From: DATBHZ01 sp036557185 | GTDB lineage: Bacteria; Actinomycetota; Acidimicrobiia; IMCC26256; JAENVU01 | Reading direction: 5' to 3' | Length of the DNA stretch: 25,656 bases | Assembly (NCBI GenBank): GCA_036557185.1 | Contig: DATBHZ010000150.1 | Span: forward strand, 1 to 25,656 | Part shown: positions 1-7,496 of the stretch, in pieces | Numbering within the stretch: position 1 is the first letter of the stretch | Layout of the letters: every line of letters begins with the position of its first letter | Position numbers and translations under genes: made by a program | Notes under the pieces: model-generated | What the model saw: only the letters and a program-made list of their open reading frames with translations | Databases searched by the model: none | What the model was told of the DNA's origin: nothing

Positions 1-612
1 CCCGCGGGCCTTCCCGTCGATGACGACCACGTCGAGCATCTCGCGCCGCGCGAACATGCGGACGCGCTTCTCGTGCACCTGGCGCATGAGCGACTGGTAG
101 GCGCCGATCAGCAGTTGCTGGCCCGTCTGGCCGCGCGCGTAGAACGTGCGCGACACCTGTGCGCCGCCAAACGAACGGTTGTCGAGAAGACCGCCGTACT
201 CGCGCGCGAAGGGCACGCCCTGCGCGACGCACTGATCGATGATGTTGACGCTCATCTGCGCGAGCCGGTAGACGTTGGCCTCGCGCGACCGGTAATCCCC
301 GCCCTTGATGGTGTCGTAGAACAGGCGGTACACGCTGTCGCCGTCGTTCTGGTAGTTCTTCGCGGCGTTGATGCCGCCCTGCGCGGCGATGGAGTGCGCG
401 CGGCGCGGGGAGTCGTGGAAGGTGAGCATCGTCACGCGGTAGCCGAGCTCACCGAGTGTCGCAGCGGCCGACGCGCCGGCGAGGCCGCTCCCCACGACGA
501 CGATCCTGAACTTCCGCTTGTTCGCGGGGTTGACGAGCTTCACGGAGAACTTGTGGTTGTCCCACATGTTCTCGATCGGCCCCTCCGGGATCTTCGCGTC
601 CAACTGAGTCAC
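1..612 (-). CDS. sdhA: Succinate dehydrogenase/fumarate reductase flavoprotein subunit, N-terminal 204 residues (runs off left edge)
   Basis: Catalytic FAD subunit of complex II, oxidising succinate to fumarate on the cytoplasmic face of the membrane. The visible N-terminus has the Rossmann dinucleotide motif VVVGSGLAG (about residues 38-46). HSIAAQGGINA follows, where His73 corresponds to the family's covalent FAD-attachment histidine. The GTG start at 612-610 overlaps the sdhC stop as GTGA (609-612), so translation is probably coupled. The sequence and the single long cytochrome b partner fit the type-B SdhA (Bacteroidetes/Bacillus-like) rather than the E. coli SdhCDAB form. The 3' end and the iron-sulfur subunit lie outside the window. 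The family call is very secure; direction of the reaction in vivo (succinate oxidation) is inferred. Confidence 0.95.
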   Translation of the reverse strand, partial: MTQLDAKIPEGPIENMWDNHKFSVKLVNPANKRKFRIVVVGSGLAGASAAATLGELGYRVTMLTFHDSPRRAHSIAAQGGINAAKNYQNDGDSVYRLFYDTIKGGDYRSREANVYRLAQMSVNIIDQCVAQGVPFAREYGGLLDNRSFGGAQVSRTFYARGQTGQQLLIGAYQSLMRQVHEKRVRMFARREMLDVVVIDGKARG

Positions 613-1373
613 GGTGTAACAACTTTCGTGACGATCAGCAGGGGCATGCTCACGTTGCCGATGCCGATGACCACTGCGAAGGCGACCGCGAAGTATCGGC
701 GCCAGATGTTCCACCTCGGGTTGTTCCAGCCGAGGCTCTGGAACATGCTCCACGCGCCGTGGAAGATGTGGATCGCGAGCGCGATGTTGGCGACGATGTA
801 GACGATCGCCACGGGCACGCGTTGGAAGCTCGCGAACATGTTGTCGTAAGGATCACCGCGCACGAAGTGCGGGTTCGCGGAGCCCCACGTGAGGTCCAGC
901 AGGTGGAAGATCACGAACAGGGCGATGATGATCCCGGTCCAGCGCATCGTGCGCGACGCGAAGTTGGCGGCGACGTAGTCGCGGTGTGACTGGTACTTGA
1001 CGGGGCGCGCCCGCTGGTTCATTCGGGTCAGCTGGTACGCCGCGATGATGTGCACGAAGAACGCGGCGATGAGTCCGACGCGCACCCCCCAGAGGAGGAC
1101 GGTGCGCGGCAGCGCGGGTTCGCCGACGGTGCGCAGCCACTCCGCGTACGCGTTGATGTGGCTCTTTCCGAGGAAGATCTTGAGGTTCCCGATCATGTGC
1201 CCGAGCACGAAGGCGAGCAGGATGATCCCGCTCACGCCCATCGCCCACTTCTTGCCGATCGCGGACTGCCAGAACCCGATGGGACCGGACCGGCGGATCC
1301 GCTGCGGCGTCGGTGCGGAGGCCCCGGTGCTGCTCCCGGTCGGGCTCTTGGGCGCTTCCTGAACCTGCGTCAC
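609..1373 (-). CDS. sdhC: Succinate dehydrogenase cytochrome b558 subunit
   Basis: Membrane anchor of complex II, binding heme b and passing electrons to quinone. The 254-residue protein has a disordered Ser/Pro/Thr-rich N-terminus of about 30 residues, then five hydrophobic segments. Histidines in GHMIGN, FVHIIAAY, FHLLDLTWG and IHIFHGAW are candidate heme ligands, as expected for the single-polypeptide SdhC of type-B complex II. I chose GTG at 1373 because AAAGGA lies 8 bases upstream; a GTG at 1412 in the same frame would add 13 residues but sits inside a hairpin. It is transcribed with sdhA (4-base overlap). The upstream GH2-like gene on the same strand ends 63 bases before, so readthrough is possible. 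A hairpin and a possible short upstream ORF precede the start. Confidence 0.93.
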   Translation of the reverse strand: MTQVQEAPKSPTGSSTGASAPTPQRIRRSGPIGFWQSAIGKKWAMGVSGIILLAFVLGHMIGNLKIFLGKSHINAYAEWLRTVGEPALPRTVLLWGVRVGLIAAFFVHIIAAYQLTRMNQRARPVKYQSHRDYVAANFASRTMRWTGIIIALFVIFHLLDLTWGSANPHFVRGDPYDNMFASFQRVPVAIVYIVANIALAIHIFHGAWSMFQSLGWNNPRWNIWRRYFAVAFAVVIGIGNVSMPLLIVTKVVTP

Positions 1374-1417
1374 GGGAATGGTCCTTTGCTCGGGTGCTCT
1401 CCCCGGGAGCACCGCAT
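1370..1417 (-). other. Possible 15-codon upstream ORF coupled to sdhC
   Basis: An ATG at 1417-1415 opens a 15-codon frame whose TGA (1372-1370) overlaps the sdhC GTG start as GTGA. On the minus strand, TAGCTT (1432-1427) lies 9 bases before the ATG and resembles an actinobacterial -10 box, so the ORF could be at or near the 5' end of the transcript. The encoded peptide has no recognisable feature. Chance is a real possibility for so short a frame. Confidence 0.25.
1393..1413. repeat. Inverted repeat in sdhC leader
   Basis: GGTGCTC and GAGCACC form a perfect 7-base stem around a 7-base loop, between the GH2-like gene and sdhC. No T-run follows on the minus strand, so it is a poor intrinsic terminator. 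It could be a 5'-leader hairpin or a dyad operator for the sdh genes. It starts about 6 bases upstream of the sdhC Shine-Dalgarno. Confidence 0.5.
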
Positions 1418-1436
1418 CCTTCCCGGAAGCTAGCCG

Positions 1437-3539
1437 TCAGATGCCGCCCGCAACGATGCGGAGCCACTCGAGCACGGTGTCGTAGGAGTTGACGATCTCA
1501 CCGACGGCAGGGTGCCGCAGCTTCAACGTCACCGCAGTCGTGCGACGGTCGAGGTGCACGCGCCCGACGTAGGTCACACGCTGTGGTCCGATGTCACCGG
1601 TCCAGCTGCGTCGCCGGCCGTCGAGATCGGCCTCGACGACTGCCCCTGCGAGCGGGCTCCGCAGCTCGCTCGCGACGTGCACCCAGCCTTGTCGCGGCTC
1701 CAGCATCGGGAGCACGGAGCGGCACGCGTCCCGGAGCGCCCCGTAGCCCTGCTTCGGCCTTCGCTCGTGGTCGAGGACAGATCTCGTGATCGCCGGATGT
1801 CCGTCGGTGAGCGCCACGTGACAGAAGCCGCCGGCCGGATCCAGCTCGAGCCTGCGCAGGTCTTCGATCTGCAACTGGATGACTGCCGCCTGATGCTGCT
1901 GTGTCGCCGTGCGCCACTCCGCGAGCGTCCGGTACGCGGACGGGGGGACGTGCCGTTCGAACGCCTCGCGGTCGTAGCCGTGATTGACGGCCAGCTCGTC
2001 CCAGTCGAGGTCGGGCCACGCTGCGGGATCCAGGAGAGCATCGTCCTCGGGGACCGCCGGAGCACCGAGCCCGGTCGCGAACCGCGCAAGGCGCGGGACC
2101 GTCCGTGCCGCCCTGGCCACGTGATCGATACGCAACGCCCCGAGGTCCGGCGCGGCGCCGAGGTGCGCGTCGACGGGTCGTGTCGGGTCGGCCCTGCGGA
2201 GTGCGCGGGCGACCGATCGGTCGAGGACGTCCTTGTTCCAGGTCGGTGCGAGCGACGCAATCCTCGCCCGCGTGCCCTCTCCGTCGAACACGAACGGATC
2301 GTCGTGCCCGCACCACATCGCGATGCTCGGATGGTGGCCGAGCAGCGCCACCATCTCGCGCGCCTGCCGCAGCGCCTGCTTGCGCGTGCTCGTCGAGTAG
2401 CTGCCGCGGAGCGGAAGGTCCTGCCACAGCATCAGGCCGGCTGCGTCCGCGGCCTCGTACAGCTCCGGGCGGCTCACGTGTGCCCGGACGCGCAGCAGGT
2501 CGAGATTCGCGTCGCGTGCCAGCTGCACGTCGCGCACGAAGTCCTCCGGTTTCGCGTCCGCCAGCGACATCGCGAGCGGCCCTGCGGTGGACCCCATGGT
2601 GAACAGCTGCTCGCCGTTCACGATGAGATGCCGCTCGTGCAGCCGAACGTCGCGGAACGCGGTGCGGAGGCGGCGACGATCGCTCGGCGCGTCGTCTACC
2701 TCGACCGACACCTCGACGGCGCAGCGCTGCTGCTCGCCGAGCCGCCACGGCCACCAGCGTGGTGGTTGATCGATGTCGATCGTCCAGGTGAGCGCGTTGT
2801 CGCCCGCGGCGAGCGCCACGTCACGCGTCGGCGCGGCAAGCATCTCACCGCCGGGTCCCTCGACGGTCGCGTGGAGCCGTGCTCGTACCGGAATGCCATC
2901 GGGATCACTTCCGGGATCGAGCGTGACGTTGAGCAGAAGGCGCGCGCGCGTCTCGGTGGCCTCGCTGCAGAGCACGCGCAACCACTTGATGCGGACGCTG
3001 CCGGTGTGACGCAGCCGCACGGGCCTCCAGATCCCGCCCGGGTTCCAGCGCGGGTCGACGTCGGTCGACCCGGCGAAGGCGCCGAGGATCGCGCGCTGGC
3101 CCGCGAGCCGGTCCGGCACCGCGCAGGCGACTTCGACCGCGAGCACGTGTAGTCCGCTCGCGGCACGCGTCAGGTCCGTGATCTCGAAGGTGTGCGAGAT
3201 GAAGTAGCCCTCGGTGGTTCCCAGGTACGAGCCGTCGAGCCAGACATCGCCGTCGTAGAAGATGCCGTCGAACGTCAGGAATCGCCTGGTCGCGCCTTCG
3301 AGCGATCCGGTGTCGAAGCGTCGCCGGTACAGCACCGGGCCGTCCGAGCTCGCGAGCTCGTCGTTGCTCCGCCAGTGCCCGGGCACCCCGAGCTCGGGCC
3401 ACGCGCTGTCGTCGAACGACGGCTCGGTGAACCGCCGCGCGAGATCGCCGACCTGCGCATGCGCGCGCCAGATGCCCGAAAGGTCGACAGGCCGCGGCAG
3501 GGACGCATCGGTCACGAGGGTGCCGAGACTAGGGGACAC
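1437..3539 (-). CDS. Glycoside hydrolase family 2-like protein lacking both catalytic glutamates (probable pseudoenzyme)
   Basis: The 700-residue protein has the GH2 (beta-mannosidase/beta-galactosidase-like) order: an N-terminal sugar-binding jelly roll (GIWRAHAQ..., W-x-LGVPGHW, YRRRF), an immunoglobulin-like domain, then a TIM barrel. The barrel motifs are recognisable but altered. HPSIAMWCGHDDPF stands where active members have HPSIxLWCGNNE, putting Asp414 at the acid/base Glu. FATGLGAPAVP stands where active members have FVSEFGAQAVP, putting Gly490 at the nucleophile Glu. The rest of the fold is intact and the frame open, so this looks like a maintained non-catalytic relative rather than a decayed gene. 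There is no clear signal peptide. The GTG start at 3539 lacks an evident Shine-Dalgarno; GTG at 3515 is an alternative. It diverges from the AAA+ ATPase gene with 24 bases between starts. Fold call is good; function unknown. Confidence 0.85.
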   Translation of the reverse strand: MSPSLGTLVTDASLPRPVDLSGIWRAHAQVGDLARRFTEPSFDDSAWPELGVPGHWRSNDELASSDGPVLYRRRFDTGSLEGATRRFLTFDGIFYDGDVWLDGSYLGTTEGYFISHTFEITDLTRAASGLHVLAVEVACAVPDRLAGQRAILGAFAGSTDVDPRWNPGGIWRPVRLRHTGSVRIKWLRVLCSEATETRARLLLNVTLDPGSDPDGIPVRARLHATVEGPGGEMLAAPTRDVALAAGDNALTWTIDIDQPPRWWPWRLGEQQRCAVEVSVEVDDAPSDRRRLRTAFRDVRLHERHLIVNGEQLFTMGSTAGPLAMSLADAKPEDFVRDVQLARDANLDLLRVRAHVSRPELYEAADAAGLMLWQDLPLRGSYSTSTRKQALRQAREMVALLGHHPSIAMWCGHDDPFVFDGEGTRARIASLAPTWNKDVLDRSVARALRRADPTRPVDAHLGAAPDLGALRIDHVARAARTVPRLARFATGLGAPAVPEDDALLDPAAWPDLDWDELAVNHGYDREAFERHVPPSAYRTLAEWRTATQQHQAAVIQLQIEDLRRLELDPAGGFCHVALTDGHPAITRSVLDHERRPKQGYGALRDACRSVLPMLEPRQGWVHVASELRSPLAGAVVEADLDGRRRSWTGDIGPQRVTYVGRVHLDRRTTAVTLKLRHPAVGEIVNSYDTVLEWLRIVAGGI

Positions 3540-3549
3540 ACGTCAGGGG

Positions 3550-3555
3550 TACAGT
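3550..3555 (+). promoter_or_regulatory. -10 box of probable leaderless promoter for the AAA+ gene
   Basis: TACAGT lies 8 bases before the ATG at 3564, preceded by GGGG. No Shine-Dalgarno intervenes, so transcription would begin at or next to the start codon. The arrangement closely matches that of the partner VWA gene (TAGCCT at 5406). No good -35 box is visible. Confidence 0.5.
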
Positions 3556-3563
3556 TCGCGACC

Positions 3564-4964
3564 ATGAGCCGCCCCTCCACACTCGGTGACCTTCGCGCGA
3601 GCGGCTGGGAGTCGCGTCCGGTCGCAGAAGAGATCCGCGCCAACGTGATCGATGCGATCGCTGCCGGAAGACCGCTCGTCGACCGCGTGATCGGCTACGA
3701 GGACACCGTCCTGCCACAGCTCGAGAACGCGCTGCTCGCGTGCCACGACATCATCTTCCTCGGCGAGCGCGGGCAAGCGAAGACGCGCATCATCAGATCA
3801 CTCACCGATCTGCTCGACGAGTGGATGCCGATCATCGCGGGCAGCGAGATCAACGACGATCCGTACCATCCGGTGTCGCAGCACGCGCGCGTGCTGGTGG
3901 CCGAGCGCGGTGACGAGACGCCGATCGAGTGGGTGCACCGATCACGGCGCTTCGGCGAGAAGCTCGCCACACCCGATACGTCGATCGCGGACCTCATCGG
4001 CGAGGTCGATCCGATCAAGGTCGCCGAAGGTCGATACCTCTCCGACGAGCTGACCATCCACTACGGCTTGGTGCCGCGCACCAACCGAGGCATCTTCGCG
4101 ATCAACGAGCTCCCGGACCTCGCGGAGCGGATCCAGGTCGGGTTGCTCAACGTGCTCGAAGAGCGCGACGTCCAGATCCGCGGCTACAAGATCCAGCTCC
4201 CGCTCGACGTGATGCTCGTCGCGTCGGCCAACCCCGAGGACTACACGAACCGCGGCCGCATCATCACGCCGCTCAAGGACCGCTTCGGCGCTCAGATCCG
4301 CACCCACTACCCGCTCGACGTCGACCTCGAGATGGACGTCATCGAGCAGGAGGCGCGGCCGCTCGCCGGCGACCACCTGGTCGTCGCCGTGCCGGAGTTC
4401 ATGACCGAGATCGTCGCCGAGATCAGCCAGCAGGCCCGCCGGTCACCGCACGTGAACCAGCGCTCCGGCGTCTCGGTCCGTCTCTCGATCTCGAACTACG
4501 AGACCCTGGTCGCGAACGCCATGCGGAGGGCGTTGCGCGCCGGCGAGTCCGAGGTCGTCCCCCGGGTGAGCGACCTGGACGCGCTCGTTGCGTCGACGTC
4601 GGGCAAGGTCGAGATCGAGACCCTCGACGAGGGGCGCGACAGCCAGGTGCTGGAACGCATCCTCAAGACGAGCGTGCTCGAGGTGTTCCGTGCACGTGTG
4701 CGGCCCGAGCGTCTCAGCCAGCTCGTCTCGGACTTCGACGAGGGGCGCATCGTGCACACCGGCGAGGACGTGCCTTCGTCGGACTACGCGAAGCTCGTGA
4801 GCTCGGTTCCGGGCATGCGGGGCGCGTTGGCGGAGCTCGGTGTCGGCGAGACGCCGGCGGGCGCCGCGTCGGCGATCGAGTTCGTGCTCGAGGGACTGCA
4901 CCTGTCGAAGCGCCTCAACAAGGACGCCATGGGCGGTCGCGCCACGTACCGCGCCCGAGGCTGA
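3564..4964 (+). CDS. MoxR/magnesium-chelatase-like AAA+ ATPase
   Basis: A 466-residue ATPase of the ChlI/MoxR group, which act as ATP-driven chaperones or metal-insertion motors together with a VWA-domain partner. Walker A is GERGQAKT (residues 67-74, Lys73). The Walker B region is GIFAINELPDL, with Asn181-Glu182 where a canonical Walker B has Asp-Glu; Glu182 is retained. Sensor 1 is SANPEDYTNRG, followed by PLKDRFG. The protein is longer than MoxR (about 330) and resembles the mycobacterial 'magnesium chelatase' paired with a VWA protein (Rv0958/Rv0959 type). There is no chlorophyll or cobalamin context, so metal chelation is unsupported. ATG at 3564 is preceded by a leaderless-type promoter. 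Its likely partner starts at 5418, with a convergent lipoprotein gene in between. Confidence 0.88.
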   Translation: MSRPSTLGDLRASGWESRPVAEEIRANVIDAIAAGRPLVDRVIGYEDTVLPQLENALLACHDIIFLGERGQAKTRIIRSLTDLLDEWMPIIAGSEINDDPYHPVSQHARVLVAERGDETPIEWVHRSRRFGEKLATPDTSIADLIGEVDPIKVAEGRYLSDELTIHYGLVPRTNRGIFAINELPDLAERIQVGLLNVLEERDVQIRGYKIQLPLDVMLVASANPEDYTNRGRIITPLKDRFGAQIRTHYPLDVDLEMDVIEQEARPLAGDHLVVAVPEFMTEIVAEISQQARRSPHVNQRSGVSVRLSISNYETLVANAMRRALRAGESEVVPRVSDLDALVASTSGKVEIETLDEGRDSQVLERILKTSVLEVFRARVRPERLSQLVSDFDEGRIVHTGEDVPSSDYAKLVSSVPGMRGALAELGVGETPAGAASAIEFVLEGLHLSKRLNKDAMGGRATYRARG

Positions 4965-4986
4965 CGCCGGAGCGGCGCCGCGCCCG

Positions 4987-5361
4987 TCACATCCCCTGGT
5001 TCTTGAACCACCCGCAATCCTGCGACGCGCGCCGGTTGACGTGGTCGACCGCCTTCTTGACCTTCGGGTTGTCGACGACCGACTTGTCGCCCTCGTTCAC
5101 CCGTTGCAGCGCGCTCAGGAAGAGCTCGGCGTCCTTCTTGGTGTCCTTCGGTGCGGTGTCCACGATCTTCTGGACCATGTTGATCTGGTCCAGAGGCTTG
5201 GCGCCGTTGACCTTCGCGTCGTACTTGGCGGCAGCGGAGCAGAACGCCTTCGACGGTGGCGGAAGGTTCGACGAGATGTCCTCGCTCTTCTTGCAGGACG
5301 CGAGGAGCGGCAGCGCGATCAGGAAGCAGAGTGACAGCGCGGCGACACGCCCTCGGGACAT
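4987..5361 (-). CDS. Small predicted lipoprotein between the ATPase and VWA genes
   Basis: This 124-residue protein begins with a classical lipoprotein signal: MSRGR, a hydrophobic stretch and the lipobox LLASC, with Cys23 as the acylation site. The mature part has only two cysteines, Cys41 and Cys116, which could form one disulfide outside the membrane. The rest is Lys/Asp-rich and probably helical. I do not recognise the family. I chose ATG 5361 because it gives a complete signal peptide; a longer frame from 5460 would bury it. The gene converges on the ATPase gene (22 bases between stops) and diverges from the VWA gene (56 bases between starts). It therefore shares a control region with the VWA gene and splits the otherwise adjacent ATPase/VWA pair. 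Reality as a gene is likely; function is unknown. Confidence 0.75.
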   Translation of the reverse strand: MSRGRVAALSLCFLIALPLLASCKKSEDISSNLPPPSKAFCSAAAKYDAKVNGAKPLDQINMVQKIVDTAPKDTKKDAELFLSALQRVNEGDKSVVDNPKVKKAVDHVNRRASQDCGWFKNQGM

Positions 5362-5405
5362 GGACAGATTGTTGCGCTCCGAAGGGGGGTCCCGAGGAAC
5401 CGGGG

Positions 5406-5411
5406 TAGCCT
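5406..5411 (+). promoter_or_regulatory. -10 box of probable leaderless promoter for the VWA gene
   Basis: TAGCCT lies 6 bases before the ATG at 5418, again after GGGG and without a Shine-Dalgarno. The flanks match those before the ATPase gene: GGGGTA at the left, and GCGACCATG at the start codon in both. A shared promoter type suggests joint expression although the genes are not in one operon. Confidence 0.5.
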
Positions 5412-5417
5412 GCGACC

Positions 5418-7418
5418 ATGCCCCGTCGAGGCTTCCAGTACTCCCGTTGGGACGGGACACAGGTCGGTTTCGACCTCGATGCCGACTCGCTGCTCTCCGA
5501 GATGTCGGACGATCTCCTGTACCACGGAGACCTCAACGCGGCCCTGCGACGCCTCCTCCAGCAGGGGATGCGCGACCGCGACGGCGAGCGCATGATGGGC
5601 CTGCGCGACATGCTCCAGAAGCTCCGCCAGCGTCGCAAGGAGGAGCTCGACAAGCGCGATCTCGGCGGTGTCTACGACGACATCGCCGACAAGCTCGACG
5701 AGATCCTCGATCAGGAACGAGCCGGGATCGAACGCCGCCTGCAGGAGGCACGCGACTCGGGGGATCAGCGCCGCAAGGAGATCGTCGAGGACCTCGCGCA
5801 GCAACGGCAGCTCGAGCTCGACCTCATGCCACCCGACCTCGCGAGCCGGGTCGAGTCCATGCAGCAGTACGACTTCATGGACGACGACGCGCGCCAGCAC
5901 TTCGAGGAGCTGATGGACGAGCTGCGCCAGCAGCTGCTCCAGAGCTACTTCAACCAGATGTCCGAGGGCATGAAGGACGTCTCGCCCGAGCAGATGGCCC
6001 GCATGAAGGACATGCTCGCGGAGCTCAACCAGATGCTCGAGCAACGTGAGCGCGGCGAGGAACCCGACTTCCAAGGGTTCATGGAGCGCTACGGCGACTT
6101 CTTCCCCAACAACCCGCAGACGCTCGACGAGCTGCTCGAGGACATGGCGCGCTCGATGGCGGCGATGCAGCAGATGCTCAACTCCATGTCGCCCGAGCAG
6201 CGCGCGCAGCTCCAAGCGCTCGCAGAGTCGCTCCTCGAGGACATCGACCTGCGCTGGCAGGTCGACGAGCTGTCCCGCAACCTCGCGCAGGCGTTCCCGA
6301 ACCTGCCCTGGAACCAGCAGCTGGGCTTCCGCGGCGACGACCCGATGAGCATGGGCCAGGTGCCCGGGCTGCTCGAGACGCTCGGAGATCTCGACCAGCT
6401 CGAGAACCTGCTCAAGAACGTCACCCAGCCCGGTCAGCTCGCGGAGGTGGACCTCGACCAAGCGCGCGAGCTCCTCGGCGAAGACGCCGCCCGTTCGCTC
6501 GATCGCCTCAAAGAGCTCGCCAAGCTGTTGGAGGAAGCCGGACTGATCGACCAGCGCGAGGGCCGGTACGAGCTCACGCCGAAGGGCGTCCGCGCGCTCG
6601 GTCAGAAGGCCCTGGGCGACCTGTTCCGCAAGATGATGCAGGACAAGGCCGGCCGCCACGAGATCGAGCGGACCGGTGTCGGCCACGAGCGGGCGTACGA
6701 GCACAAGCCCTACGAGTTCGGCGATCCCTTCCACCTCAACGTCGAGCAGACCGTGCGCAACGCGATCTGGCGTCGCGGGAGCGGGACACCGGTGGAGCTC
6801 GCGCCCGCCGACTTCGAGGTCGAGCGGACCGAGCAGCTCGTCAAGTCCTCGACGGTGTTGATGCTCGACGTCTCCCTGTCGATGCCGATGCGTGAGAACT
6901 TCCTGCCCGCCAAGAAGGTCGCGATGGCGCTGCACTCGCTCATCACGACCCAGTTCCCACGCGACTACTTCGGCCTCGTCGCCTTCGGGCGCGTCGCCCG
7001 AGAGGTGCAGCCCCAGCTGCTCCCCGAGATGAGCTGGGACTTCGAGTGGGGCACGAACATGCAGCACGCGCTGCTGCTCGCCCGCTCACAGCTGGAGCGT
7101 GAGTCCGGCACGAAGCAGATCATCATGGTCACCGACGGCGAGCCGACCGCCCACATCGAGCGAGGCGAGGCCGTGTTCCAGTACCCGCCCTCTCCGGTGA
7201 CGGTGGAGGAGACGCTCCGTGAGGTGGCCCGCTGCACCCGAGCCGGCATCCGGATCAACACCTTCATGCTGGACGAGAGCCCCTACCTCCAGGACTTCGT
7301 CCGCCGGATGATGAAGATGAACCGGGGCCGTGCCTTCTTCACGAGCCCCGAGAACCTGGGTGACTACGTCCTGGTCGACTTCCTGGAGCATCGCCAGGCC
7401 CACCGCCGCGCCTCATAG
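5418..7418 (+). CDS. VWA-domain protein, partner of the MoxR-like ATPase
   Basis: The 666-residue protein has a long, charged, helix-rich N-terminal region (residues 1 to about 350) rich in Glu, Gln, Arg and Met, with likely coiled coils. A short winged-helix-like segment follows (LLEEAGLIDQ...YELTPKGVRAL, about 370-395). A C-terminal von Willebrand A domain comes last. The metal-ion-dependent adhesion site looks complete: DVSLS starting at Asp484, GTNMQHAL supplying the threonine, and TDGEP with Asp573. In known MoxR-VWA and ChlI-ChlD pairs the VWA protein is the ATPase's adaptor or substrate receptor, so this is probably one too. There is no signal peptide or membrane span, so it should be cytoplasmic. 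The substrate is not evident from the neighbours. Confidence 0.87.
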   Translation: MPRRGFQYSRWDGTQVGFDLDADSLLSEMSDDLLYHGDLNAALRRLLQQGMRDRDGERMMGLRDMLQKLRQRRKEELDKRDLGGVYDDIADKLDEILDQERAGIERRLQEARDSGDQRRKEIVEDLAQQRQLELDLMPPDLASRVESMQQYDFMDDDARQHFEELMDELRQQLLQSYFNQMSEGMKDVSPEQMARMKDMLAELNQMLEQRERGEEPDFQGFMERYGDFFPNNPQTLDELLEDMARSMAAMQQMLNSMSPEQRAQLQALAESLLEDIDLRWQVDELSRNLAQAFPNLPWNQQLGFRGDDPMSMGQVPGLLETLGDLDQLENLLKNVTQPGQLAEVDLDQARELLGEDAARSLDRLKELAKLLEEAGLIDQREGRYELTPKGVRALGQKALGDLFRKMMQDKAGRHEIERTGVGHERAYEHKPYEFGDPFHLNVEQTVRNAIWRRGSGTPVELAPADFEVERTEQLVKSSTVLMLDVSLSMPMRENFLPAKKVAMALHSLITTQFPRDYFGLVAFGRVAREVQPQLLPEMSWDFEWGTNMQHALLLARSQLERESGTKQIIMVTDGEPTAHIERGEAVFQYPPSPVTVEETLREVARCTRAGIRINTFMLDESPYLQDFVRRMMKMNRGRAFFTSPENLGDYVLVDFLEHRQAHRRAS

Positions 7419-7496
7419 GTCCGTCGGCCCGCAGCCTCTCAAGCCTGGTCCTCCTTGGGCCGATGGACTCGCAGGCACGGTAGGCGAGGAAAATCG

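Noticed and set aside
1512..3152. 546-codon open frame on the plus strand opposite the GH2-like gene
   Set aside because: Arg/Val-rich with no domain; it mirrors the codon bias of the GH2-like gene on the other strand, which has clear family motifs.
3564..4964. Magnesium chelatase subunit for chlorophyll or cobalamin synthesis
   Set aside because: Only the ATPase fold matches; there are no tetrapyrrole genes, and the VWA neighbour fits a MoxR-type system.
5319..7067. 582-codon open frame opposite the VWA gene
   Set aside because: Leu/Glu/Val-rich antisense of a G/C-third-position gene, with no recognisable motif; the plus-strand protein has a complete metal site.
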